From Clostridiaceae bacterium UBA6110 (GTDB taxonomy: Bacteria > Bacillota > Clostridia > Clostridiales > Clostridiaceae), in the NCBI GenBank assembly GCA_002428415.1, contig DIWI01000081.1, forward strand, positions 44,277 through 58,163: 13,887 nt of DNA, given 5' to 3'. Position numbers and translations under genes: made by a program. Below are positions 7,454 through 13,887 of this stretch, in pieces (position 1 is the first letter of the stretch; each line of letters opens with the position of its first letter). The notes beneath the pieces are model-generated. The model saw only the letters and a program-made list of their open reading frames with translations. It was not told the origin of the DNA and did no database searches.

Positions 7454-8494
7454 TTAGTTAATTTTTTTACTGTTAGCCAGAAGAATACTATACTCGATGG
7501 CATTCTTCAAGCTGAGCTCACTTGCTGTACCTTTACCTGCCTGATCGAATGCCGTACCATGATCAACAGAAACCCTGATGATTGGCAGACCTAAAGTGAT
7601 GTTTACACCTGATACCGCATCCCACTTCTGATCCTTCTGATTATAGACAAACCCGAGGACCTTCAGCGGAATATGACCCTGATCATGATACATGGCTACA
7701 ACTATGTCATACATTCCCCCTTTTGCTTTAGAGAAAATCGTATCCGGCGGTATTGGGCCTTCAACAATTATGCCTTCTTGTTTTGCCTGATTGATTGCCG
7801 GGATGATTTCAAGTATTTCTTCATCCCCGAAAAGTCCATTCTCCCCACTATGAGGATTAAGTCCAGCAACACCTACTTTTGGATTCTCTATACCGAGGTC
7901 CTTGCAGGCTTTGTTTGCTATCCTTATGACTTCCAATACTCTTTCTTTCTTAACCAGGTCGCATGCTTTTCTAAGTGAAACATGTGTTGAAACATGTACT
8001 ACCCTCAGGTTTTCATGTGCAAGCATCATCGAGTATTTGGCTGTTTTAGTCAGATCTGCATATATTTCGGTGTGTCCGGAATAATGATGACCAGCTAAGT
8101 TTATTGCTTCCTTATTTAGTGCATTAGTGACCGTCGCATCCACTTCACCAGCAAGAGCAAGTTCTATGACTGTCTTTACATACTGGAATGCTGCCTCGCC
8201 TGAAATTACTGAAACAGTGCCTCTCTCAAAATTGTTGACATCTACCAGCTTCAGGTCATAGACATCTATAGTCCCAAACTCAAATCTGGCGTCTGAAATC
8301 TTATCGATTGAATTGATCCTTATCTCCGGCTTACCTACTATCTTCACTGCTTCTGCCAGAACATCCGCATCGCCGATGACAACCGGGTTGCACATTTCAT
8401 ACAGTGCCTTGTCTGCAAAAGCCCTTACTGTTATTTCAGGACCAATACTGGCAGGATCACCCATTGTGATGCCGATTTTCAGCTTTTCGCTCAT
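7454..8494 (-). CDS. pdxA2: PdxA2-like 4-phospho-D-threonate / 4-phospho-D-erythronate dehydrogenase
   Basis: 346-residue metal- and NAD-dependent beta-decarboxylating dehydrogenase of the PdxA family. Motifs in order are MGDPASIGPEI (11-21), GHHYSGHTEIYAD (135-147), HVSTH (167-171), GLNPHSGENG (211-220), MYHDQGH (268-274) and VDHGTAFDQAGKGTAS (310-325). H171, H215 and H270 match the three metal-ligand histidines. In vitamin B6 synthesis PdxA oxidises 4-phosphohydroxythreonine. The PdxA2 branch, found beside DUF1537 kinases, oxidises and decarboxylates 4-phospho-D-threonate or -erythronate to dihydroxyacetone phosphate. The kinase in the same operon and the lack of other B6 genes favour PdxA2. 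The start has GGAG 6 bases upstream, and the previous gene's TAG overlaps that site. Family certain; the branch is strong inference. Confidence 0.87.
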   Translation of the reverse strand: MSEKLKIGITMGDPASIGPEITVRAFADKALYEMCNPVVIGDADVLAEAVKIVGKPEIRINSIDKISDARFEFGTIDVYDLKLVDVNNFERGTVSVISGEAAFQYVKTVIELALAGEVDATVTNALNKEAINLAGHHYSGHTEIYADLTKTAKYSMMLAHENLRVVHVSTHVSLRKACDLVKKERVLEVIRIANKACKDLGIENPKVGVAGLNPHSGENGLFGDEEILEIIPAINQAKQEGIIVEGPIPPDTIFSKAKGGMYDIVVAMYHDQGHIPLKVLGFVYNQKDQKWDAVSGVNITLGLPIIRVSVDHGTAFDQAGKGTASELSLKNAIEYSILLANSKKIN

Positions 8495-8504
8495 CTCTCA
8501 ACTC

Positions 8505-9401
8505 CTACCACATATTTTTTGCTTTATTTTCATCCAGGACCTTCTGCACAGCTTCTATGCCTTCAGCAGATACCTGGTTAAAGGGAGCTCTGCATGATCC
8601 GACCTCATAGCCCAATAATTGAACAGCTTTTTTAACTATTGTGTTAGGATTTCCAAACTTAAAGCAGTTTCTGAAGCTTCTCAGGCTGTCCTGCGCCTCA
8701 CGGGCCTTCTCCATATTTCCCTCCAGGAAATGTTCGTATATACCAACCATTGTCTTAGGATAAACATTTGCACATCCTGCGATTCCGCCTGCTCCACCAG
8801 CCAAAAGGTTCCAGAGTATAAGTGAATCATTTCCGGCAAGCACAGCGAAATCCTTCCTGTCTCTTGTTTCCTCTATATACTGGAGAAGGTTGTCAAAGTT
8901 TCCGCTGCTGTCCTTCACTCCAACTATATTCTTTATCTGGCTCAGCTTTCTGACTGTAGCTGGTGCTATGGAGTTTCCGGTCCTTGCCGGTATGTTATAC
9001 AGTACTATCGGCATATCAACCGCTTCAGCTACCGCTTTGTAGTGCTCATATATTTCATTCTGTGAAGCCAGTGCGAATGAAGGAGTTATTATTGAAAGGA
9101 TATCTGCTCCAGCTTCTTTCGCAGTAAGTGACTGTCTTATGGTGTCCTTCGTACCGATACACCCTGTACCTGCATACACAGGAACTTTTCCATTGACCTC
9201 TTCTACAACTATCTCAAGTACTCTCTTCTTCTCAGCCTCATTCAGGATATAGCCTTCACCATTCGTACCGAATGGGAATATGCCATGAACTCCTGCCTCG
9301 AGCATTCTCTTTATCTGCGTTCTGAGTTCAGTTTCATTGACTGTCTCATCAGCATTCATTGGAGTGATTATCGCTGGAATAATACCTTTTATCTCTACCA
9401 T
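8505..9401 (-). CDS. DapA/NanA-superfamily class I aldolase of unknown substrate
   Basis: 298-residue (beta/alpha)8 lyase that forms a Schiff base with pyruvate or another 2-keto acid. Visible are FGTNGEG (44-50), YNIPARTGN (135-143) with the conserved tyrosine Y135 and an arginine (R140) as in dihydrodipicolinate synthases, and GVKDSSG with the Schiff-base lysine K163. The tyrosine of the TPYY motif (Y107 in E. coli DapA), part of the DapA proton relay, is replaced: TPSFA puts F109 there. With the operon context this argues against lysine biosynthesis and for a catabolic aldolase that splits a 2-keto-3-deoxy sugar acid or similar into pyruvate and an aldehyde. It lies 14 bases after the alcohol dehydrogenase and 10 before pdxA2. 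An AAGGAG with a longish spacing of 10 bases precedes the ATG. Superfamily certain; substrate open. Confidence 0.85.
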   Translation of the reverse strand: MVEIKGIIPAIITPMNADETVNETELRTQIKRMLEAGVHGIFPFGTNGEGYILNEAEKKRVLEIVVEEVNGKVPVYAGTGCIGTKDTIRQSLTAKEAGADILSIITPSFALASQNEIYEHYKAVAEAVDMPIVLYNIPARTGNSIAPATVRKLSQIKNIVGVKDSSGNFDNLLQYIEETRDRKDFAVLAGNDSLILWNLLAGGAGGIAGCANVYPKTMVGIYEHFLEGNMEKAREAQDSLRSFRNCFKFGNPNTIVKKAVQLLGYEVGSCRAPFNQVSAEGIEAVQKVLDENKAKNMW

Positions 9402-9415
9402 CTCTTCTGCGCTCC

Positions 9416-10567
9416 TTACAATACTTCCAGATACAACGCTCTGGCATCTTCGTGAGTGACAAGTCTCATGTTGTTTACAAGCAATCTCTGGACTTCCATG
9501 CCCGCTTCTACAAGTACGTCCAGGTCTGATTCCGGAACGTTGTAATCCTTAAGATTTGTAGGTATATCCAGGTTAACAAGGATTTCCTGAAGTCTCTTAA
9601 GCATCCATTTGGATTTCTCTTCAATCGTCAAAGCACTATCTGATCTGCTTACACGGTCATAAGCCTTTGCAAACAGTTCCCTGCAGGCAGGTTCGTTGAA
9701 TCTCATGACTGGCATGAGCATGATTGCATTGGAGACTCCATGTGGAACATGATACTTGCCGCCTAGTGGGTATGAAAGCGCATGTACTGCAGTTGTTCCT
9801 GATGTGGCTATCGCGACTCCTGCATAGAATGAAGCGATCATCATCGAATTCTTTGCTTCCATAGCCTCCGGGTTATTGCACGCTTCTTCTATGTTGTTCA
9901 TGATCAGGTCCAGCGCTTCAAGTGCGAACATGTTGCTGAACGGGTTAGCCTTGTTGGATGTATAGCACTCTATCGCATGAGATAGTGCATCGATTTCTGT
10001 AGCTGCTGCAATTTTCCTTGGAAGCTTCTTTATCATCACAGCATCCAATATCACATAGTCAGATATCATCTCATCGTTTACTATTCCGACCTTCATCTGC
10101 TTTTCCGGAACAAGCACTATGCTGTTCGGTGTCGCTTCAGAGCCCGTTCCCGCAGTTGTCGGTATCATTAGCGTCTTGATATTCTTGACAGCCTTGGACG
10201 GATCAGTCAGAAGGTCTCTTACAGTATATTCATTTGTAAACAATACTGAAGCGAGCTTCGCAGTATCCATGACACTGCCTCCACCGATGGCAATTATCAG
10301 CTCTGCATCTGTTGTCTTGAACCTGTCAACAACCGCCTGGACCTCGTCACATGAAGGTTCTACCCTCAGGTCATCGAATATCTCATATGGTACGTTTGCT
10401 TCTTTGACATACTGAAGCGGCACCTCGAGAAGTCCTGAGTTTGCTATCCCCTTGTCAGTGAAGATGACAACCTTTTTCTTTCCCTTAATGATGTCCTTCA
10501 GCTTATCAAGCGCGTTTACCCCGCTGTATACTTCCTTTGGCATTTTCAGATTGTATTTATCTAGCAT
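9416..10567 (-). CDS. Iron-containing (group III) alcohol dehydrogenase, FucO-like
   Basis: 383-residue NAD(P)- and iron-dependent alcohol dehydrogenase. The nucleotide motif GGGSVMD is at 95-101 and TAGTGSE at 138-144. The four metal ligands of the family are in place: D193, H197, H262 and H276, with the spacing known from E. coli lactaldehyde reductase FucO. The ATG at 10567 is chosen over a TTG six bases upstream because AAAGGAG lies 7 bases before it. The gene overlaps the end of the kinase gene by 11 bases, so the two are translationally linked. In the operon it may reduce the aldehyde released by the DapA-like aldolase, such as glycolaldehyde, glyceraldehyde or lactaldehyde, or oxidise a hydroxyl of the imported acid. 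Family certain, substrate unknown; 4-hydroxybutyrate-type activity is also possible. Confidence 0.9.
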   Translation of the reverse strand: MLDKYNLKMPKEVYSGVNALDKLKDIIKGKKKVVIFTDKGIANSGLLEVPLQYVKEANVPYEIFDDLRVEPSCDEVQAVVDRFKTTDAELIIAIGGGSVMDTAKLASVLFTNEYTVRDLLTDPSKAVKNIKTLMIPTTAGTGSEATPNSIVLVPEKQMKVGIVNDEMISDYVILDAVMIKKLPRKIAAATEIDALSHAIECYTSNKANPFSNMFALEALDLIMNNIEEACNNPEAMEAKNSMMIASFYAGVAIATSGTTAVHALSYPLGGKYHVPHGVSNAIMLMPVMRFNEPACRELFAKAYDRVSRSDSALTIEEKSKWMLKRLQEILVNLDIPTNLKDYNVPESDLDVLVEAGMEVQRLLVNNMRLVTHEDARALYLEVL

Positions 10568-11834
10568 GTGCAATCTCCTTTCTATTCGCGAACATCCGCT
10601 CAGCCAGTGTGATCAGCAATTTTTCATCACCGAATCCACCTGACTTGCTTAGTATCTGAATTGTCCTTCCCTCGAACTCAATCGTGAAGAGGACTGTTCC
10701 TGAAACAACATCTTCTATAGGTGTGATTTCCTTTATGTCTGTCTGATTTATAAATCCCATTAGGGTATCTCCGCCAGTTATCATGATTGCGCTGTCGAGC
10801 CCTTCCTCGAGCAGCCTTTTGATGATCTTACCCATATTGGTAGAGATCTTCATCCTCACATCGTTGATGCTCAGGTTGTTCTCCTTTAGATACGCCTGGT
10901 CAGCTAAGCCGCCAGTCGGGTCCTGACTGTCAAGTATGCATTTATCATTATTTCTGAAGGCATCCATCCAGGTCATCACAGCCAAGCCACTGTCCGCTGT
11001 TTCAAGGTAATTGTCCATCATCCTCTGCTTAGTTGTCAGATGCACTCTGTTGAAACCATTCTTCTCCGCATAGTCAAGCTGTGCTACGGTTATTGGATTG
11101 AGACTTCCACAAACCACCAGGAGGCTGTTGCATATTATCGGATTCTTTTCTCCTGCATTTCTGAAGCTGAGCTTCTTCGATAGCACTGAGGCGAGTCCTG
11201 CACACCCTGCAATCAGGAGCGTCTGGTTTTCAACGTACAAACCATCTACTATCTCAGAGAGCTTGCTTTCCGTTCCCGCATCGTATATCAATATCGCCGG
11301 GTCTTTGACCTCAAATGCATCTGATGATTCAGACACATTGATAAGTTTAATATCGCTCTGTTCCCGGATGATATCAGCTACCATCGAGTTCTTCACCGGT
11401 TCAAAGGGATCTTTACCGAATACGCTCTCATGCACCGGAACTCCATCAATGAAGTGAACTCCATTTTTTGTTGTTCTTTTCATTTGTGGAAAAGCCGGTA
11501 TAAAATGAAGAACTGATTTTTTCGAAGCATCAACAACTGCAGTCATTTCACTTCCGATGTTTCCTCTTAAGGCGGAGTCTGTCTTTTTGAAGATATTTGG
11601 TATACCTAGACTCACAGCCTGTTCTACAATTCTATGAACAGCCTTGTAGGCTTCATCGGCTGAAAGATGTCTGCTCTCAGCATTAATAACCAGTACCTCA
11701 ACATCTTCATTGATCTGACTGAGCTGATATTTAGAATCCACAACAACCTTTGTATTGGCACCCTCGGAAGCGAATTGAACGGCTGTATCAAGTGCCCCTG
11801 TGAAATCATCTGCAATTATTATTAATTTCACCAT
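10557..11834 (-). CDS. Four-carbon acid sugar kinase (DUF1537 family)
   Basis: 425 residues, the usual length for the family. Known members use ATP to phosphorylate O4 of D-threonate (DtnK), D-erythronate, L-threonate or 3-keto-tetronates. The N-terminal substrate domain shows IIADDFTGALDTA (6-18), KKTDSALRGNIGSEM (83-97) and the HFIPAFPQMKRTTKNG stretch from 110. The C-terminal nucleotide domain shows ITGGDT (352-357) and KSGGFG (397-402). It is the first gene of an eight-gene operon that also has a PdxA2-like enzyme, the known partner for D-threonate and D-erythronate. The ribosome site is GGGGGT, 5 bases before the ATG. The leader is about 58 nt from the predicted start site. D-threonate kinase is the best guess; the isomer cannot be fixed from sequence, so no symbol is given. 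Confidence 0.9.
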   Translation of the reverse strand: MVKLIIIADDFTGALDTAVQFASEGANTKVVVDSKYQLSQINEDVEVLVINAESRHLSADEAYKAVHRIVEQAVSLGIPNIFKKTDSALRGNIGSEMTAVVDASKKSVLHFIPAFPQMKRTTKNGVHFIDGVPVHESVFGKDPFEPVKNSMVADIIREQSDIKLINVSESSDAFEVKDPAILIYDAGTESKLSEIVDGLYVENQTLLIAGCAGLASVLSKKLSFRNAGEKNPIICNSLLVVCGSLNPITVAQLDYAEKNGFNRVHLTTKQRMMDNYLETADSGLAVMTWMDAFRNNDKCILDSQDPTGGLADQAYLKENNLSINDVRMKISTNMGKIIKRLLEEGLDSAIMITGGDTLMGFINQTDIKEITPIEDVVSGTVLFTIEFEGRTIQILSKSGGFGDEKLLITLAERMFANRKEIAHAR

Positions 11835-11855
11835 TGTTTACCCCCATTCAGTTCG

Positions 11856-11880
11856 TTTCATTTTGCAACTTCATTTGCAA
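11856..11880 (-). repeat. Two tandem TTGCAA-containing direct repeats in the operon leader
   Basis: On the plus strand TTCATTTTGCAA (11857-11868) and TTCATTTGCAA (11870-11880) are near copies of each other, between the predicted operon start site and the kinase gene. The hexamer TTGCAA is itself a palindrome. They could bind a protein or merely be AT-rich leader; no function is shown. Read on the minus strand, TTGCAAATGAAGTTGCA (11880-11864) has the -12 half of a sigma-54 promoter but lacks its -24 GG. Confidence 0.35.
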
Positions 11881-11884
11881 TCGC

Positions 11885-11904
11885 TTACTTATGTTTCAAT
11901 TTTA
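11885..11904 (-). promoter_or_regulatory. Operator-like element, copy A (operon promoter)
   Basis: Read on the minus strand this is TAAAATTGAAACATAAGTAA. It includes the -10 of the operon promoter and runs to about +8. It matches copy B at 17 of 20 and copy C at 15 of 20 positions. Its first 14 bases form a perfect inverted repeat with 11952-11965. A DNA-binding protein here would block or reshape the open complex. The PrpR-like regulator encoded divergently is the obvious candidate, by inference. Confidence 0.55.
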
Positions 11905-11927
11905 CTCGATGGCATTATCGTTTACAA
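11899..11927 (-). promoter_or_regulatory. Predicted SigA promoter of the acid-sugar operon
   Basis: On the minus strand -35 TTGTAA (11927-11922) is 17 bases from -10 TAAAAT (11904-11899), which predicts transcription from about 11892 and a leader near 58 nt. The -35 matches 4 of 6 and the -10 5 of 6 consensus bases. It faces the regulator promoter. The repeated TGAAACA element covers its -10 and start, and a cre-like site overlaps its -35. Position and spacing are good; no experimental support is visible. Confidence 0.55.
11913..11926. promoter_or_regulatory. Possible catabolite-responsive (cre-like) site
   Basis: CATTATCGTTTACA fits the CcpA box TGWNANCGNTNWCA at every fixed position except the first two. 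The CG centre and the 3' half CGTTTACA are intact. It overlaps the -35 of the operon promoter, where CcpA binding would repress. The match is imperfect on one side, so this is tentative; carbon catabolite control of a sugar-acid operon would make sense in a Firmicute. Confidence 0.35.
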
Positions 11928-11951
11928 TCTTATTTTTACCTATTTTACGTT

Positions 11952-11971
11952 TAAAATTGAAACATTTATAA
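11952..11971 (+). promoter_or_regulatory. Operator-like element, copy B (between the promoters)
   Basis: TAAAATTGAAACATTTATAA on the plus strand, 17 of 20 identical to copy A. It ends 6 bases before the regulator's -35 and lies about 25 bases behind the operon's -35. Because it covers neither core promoter, it could be an activator site or an auxiliary operator for looping to A or C. Copy seen directly; role inferred. Confidence 0.5.
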
Positions 11972-11977
11972 AATTTA

Positions 11978-12006
11978 TAGACACTAATTTGGGTTTATGC
12001 TATCAT
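11978..12006 (+). promoter_or_regulatory. Predicted SigA promoter of the regulator gene
   Basis: -35 TAGACA (11978-11983), a 17-base spacer and -10 TATCAT (12001-12006). The -10 is preceded by TGC, which makes a TGn extended -10. The start would be near 12013, giving a leader of about 41 nt to the ATG at 12054. Both boxes match 5 of 6 consensus bases. Copy C of the repeat overlaps the -10 and start. Confidence 0.62.
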
Positions 12007-12020
12007 TGTTTCATAAGTAA
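12001..12020 (+). promoter_or_regulatory. Operator-like element, copy C (regulator promoter)
   Basis: TATCATTGTTTCATAAGTAA contains the regulator's -10 and runs to about +8, the same place that copy A takes in the facing promoter. It matches A at 15 of 20 positions; the main change is AAA to TTT, which turns TGAAACA into its reverse complement TGTTTCA. Autoregulation by the product of the next gene is the simplest reading. Confidence 0.52.
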
Positions 12021-12053
12021 ACAAATTTAATATCCGATTTGAGGAGCATCATC

Positions 12054-13856
12054 ATGAGTCAAAAAAAAGTAAAACTCTTAGGAATAGCACCTTATGAAGG
12101 CATGAAGTCAATGATGACCAGGATAGCATCGCAAAGAGATGATGTTGACCTGTCTGTTTTCGTTGGAGACCTTAATGAAGGAGTGGAGATCGCAAAGCGG
12201 AATATAGGCAGCAACTGCGATGTCATCATCTCACGAGGCGGTACTGCCCAGATGATCAGCAAAATCACAGAAATTCCTTTGATTGAAATCAGCATATCTG
12301 TATATGATATCCTGAGGACAATAAAGCTGGCTGAGAACTATTCCGAAAAATATGCTATTGTAGGATATCCTGCAATCATAACAAGCGCCCAGCTCCTTTG
12401 CGATGTTTTGCAATCAAACATCGACCACTTCACTATCCACAGCAAGGAAGAAGCCAGCGAAACCATAAAGATGCTTAAAGCACAGGGATATAAGATGGTG
12501 CTTAGCGACATGATCACGACGACCCTTGCCAAGAGGATGGGGATGAATGCCATCCTTATAACATCAGGAGAGGAAAGTATCAAAAGTGCAATTGACCAGG
12601 CTGTCAAGCTGTACAAAAGCTACATACACGTCAAAGAGGACAACAAGTTCCTTGAAGAAATCATCCGGGGAAATGGCGACAACGTCATCGTATTCGACAA
12701 CAATGACAGCATAATCTTTGATTCCATTACGACAGATGATAGTGAAACCATTACAGCCATCCTGAGAAGCGAGATCCCAAATACGCTAAAGCTTGGAAGC
12801 CATAAACTTTACAAGACCATAAATGAAAACCTGTACACGATCCAATGTAAAAAAATCCTGAATCAGGACAGGGAATATGCAGTTTATTATTTCAGATATG
12901 ACAAGGCTCCTTCAACTGGACAGCTTAACGGAATCAACTATTATAACAAGGCTCAGGTTGAAGATTCATTCTTCAACAGTTTTTTCAGCATCATCAACAC
13001 AACCAGCAAGAACCATTATGATATTGAGCAGCTAAGTCTCAATAAATCCCCGATTATGCTTACAGGTGAAGTCGGTACCGGAAAATCACAAATGGCCAAC
13101 CTGCTTTATACTTTTCATCCTTACTCCAATAATCCAATGGTAAATATAGATTGCAGCCTCCTTAATGAGAAGGGCATGAAATTCCTGACTACCAATACTA
13201 ATTCGCCGCTGTTGGACAAATCAAATGTCATATTCTTAAGTGACCTGCATAAACTTTCAGATAAGAACGCACTGGATCTTCTTTCTCTTATAAGGGATCT
13301 GGACCTCCATAAGAGGAACAAGCTGATAATCTCATGCGTCAACACCTCGGATGAGTCAAAGCTTGCAATAAGGCTGGAGTATATGAACAAGCTCCAGTGT
13401 TCCAATATTCATATGGATCCTCTCAGGGATAAGATTGAAGAGATACCTGACGCCTCCAGCCTATATCTTGGGAATCTCAATCTCAACACCACTAACCAGG
13501 TGCTCGGATTCGATTCAGATGCTATAGCGCTGCTTCAGGAATATGACTGGCCTTATAACTACACACAGTTCAAGCGAGTACTGAATGAGCTGTCACTTAT
13601 TACAACCACTCCCTATATCACAAAGGATAATGTCAAATCAATCCTTCAGCAGGAAACTGCGATTCTGGCTAACAGCTCCAGTGCACAGATTGATTCTGAG
13701 GATACCTTCCACCTGAAGCTGGATGCATCCATGACTTTGGACGATATCAGCAAAGAGGTCATAAAGAGATATCTGAAGCTGAACAACGATAATCTCACAA
13801 CTACAGCCAAGCAGCTTGGAATCAGCCGAACCACACTCTGGAGACATCTGAAGTAA
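12054..13856 (+). CDS. PrpR_N-AAA-HTH transcriptional regulator lacking the sigma-54 contact loop
   Basis: 600 residues. Residues 8-190 resemble the PrpR N-terminal sensor domain (SRGGTAQMI at 60-68), which binds small organic acids. A PAS-like linker spans about 200-285. From 330 a sigma-54-activator-type AAA+ domain follows, with Walker A GEVGTGKS (338-345). The GAFTGA segment that touches sigma-54 is absent: the chain goes from NIDCSLLNEKG straight on towards Walker B. Walker B reads FLSDL instead of FLDEI. One arginine of the usual FREDLYYRL stretch remains (IRLEYMNKL), and PLRDK is kept at 456-460. A Fis-type helix-turn-helix ends the protein (582-600). The ATG at 12054 has GAGGAG 7 bases upstream. 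Divergent from the operon, it is its likely regulator, through SigA promoters. Architecture firm; mode of action inferred. Confidence 0.85.
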   Translation: MSQKKVKLLGIAPYEGMKSMMTRIASQRDDVDLSVFVGDLNEGVEIAKRNIGSNCDVIISRGGTAQMISKITEIPLIEISISVYDILRTIKLAENYSEKYAIVGYPAIITSAQLLCDVLQSNIDHFTIHSKEEASETIKMLKAQGYKMVLSDMITTTLAKRMGMNAILITSGEESIKSAIDQAVKLYKSYIHVKEDNKFLEEIIRGNGDNVIVFDNNDSIIFDSITTDDSETITAILRSEIPNTLKLGSHKLYKTINENLYTIQCKKILNQDREYAVYYFRYDKAPSTGQLNGINYYNKAQVEDSFFNSFFSIINTTSKNHYDIEQLSLNKSPIMLTGEVGTGKSQMANLLYTFHPYSNNPMVNIDCSLLNEKGMKFLTTNTNSPLLDKSNVIFLSDLHKLSDKNALDLLSLIRDLDLHKRNKLIISCVNTSDESKLAIRLEYMNKLQCSNIHMDPLRDKIEEIPDASSLYLGNLNLNTTNQVLGFDSDAIALLQEYDWPYNYTQFKRVLNELSLITTTPYITKDNVKSILQQETAILANSSSAQIDSEDTFHLKLDASMTLDDISKEVIKRYLKLNNDNLTTTAKQLGISRTTLWRHLK

Positions 13857-13887
13857 ATCCAATTGAAATTCTCATGACTGAAGTCAC

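Noticed and set aside
7441..7503. Upstream in-frame start for the TAXI receptor (21 extra residues)
   Set aside because: It would lie inside pdxA2 and bury the lipoprotein signal; GGAGGG supports the ATG at 7440.
7454..8494. Vitamin B6 biosynthetic PdxA
   Set aside because: No other B6 genes are near and a DUF1537 kinase is in the same operon, which is the PdxA2 catabolic setting.
2757..9401. A standard sialic acid catabolic cluster (propeller, YhcH, NanA-like aldolase)
   Set aside because: The aldolase has DapA-type YNIPARTG, not the NanA pattern, the propeller lacks FRIP, and the ManNAc kinase, epimerase and glucosamine-6-phosphate enzymes are missing.
11864..11880. Active sigma-54 promoter for the operon
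   Set aside because: The -24 GG is absent (GC instead) and the neighbouring regulator lacks GAFTGA; kept only as a possible remnant.
12039..12041. TTG at 12039 as the regulator start
   Set aside because: It directly abuts the GAGGAG ribosome site; the ATG at 12054 has that site at 7 bases.

Overview
The window most likely comes from a low-to-mid GC anaerobic Gram-positive bacterium of the Clostridia. The support is strong GGAGG-type ribosome binding sites, TTG and GTG start codons in use, a lipoprotein solute receptor, a TAXI-type fused TRAP transporter, an aldehyde:ferredoxin oxidoreductase and SigA-like promoters. No RNA gene, insertion sequence, CRISPR array or phage feature was seen.

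Left region, plus strand, 1-2668: the 3' part of a tungsten-type aldehyde:ferredoxin oxidoreductase (cut by the window edge), then an extended short-chain dehydrogenase/epimerase and a small MoaD/ThiS-like sulfur carrier. A GC-rich hairpin without a T-tract follows the oxidoreductase gene. The set looks like an oxidoreductase with help for its pterin cofactor; the dehydrogenase's role is unknown. A long hairpin at 2710-2754 separates this unit from the converging operon and can serve as terminator for both strands.

Middle region, minus strand, 11834 down to 2757: one tight eight-gene catabolic operon. In transcription order it encodes a four-carbon acid sugar kinase (DUF1537), an iron-type alcohol dehydrogenase, a DapA-like aldolase, a PdxA2-like dehydrogenase, a TAXI lipoprotein receptor, a fused DctQM-type TRAP permease, a YhcH/YiaL cupin and a cytoplasmic sialidase-fold beta-propeller. 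Kinase plus PdxA2 is the known route from D-threonate or D-erythronate to dihydroxyacetone phosphate and CO2. The aldolase, alcohol dehydrogenase, YhcH and propeller are not needed for that route. I infer that a larger acid-sugar conjugate is imported by the TRAP system, cut inside the cell and split into a four-carbon acid and other pieces.

Right region, 11835-13887: a 219-bp divergent intergenic segment, then a PrpR_N-AAA-HTH regulator on the plus strand. The intergenic segment holds two facing SigA-like promoters. Their -10/start regions carry copies of the same 20-nt element, and a third copy lies between them; a cre-like site overlaps the operon -35. The regulator has the layout of a sigma-54 activator but lacks the GAFTGA loop and has a degraded Walker B. 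It therefore probably works with ordinary SigA promoters, as a ligand-dependent repressor or switch of both transcripts.
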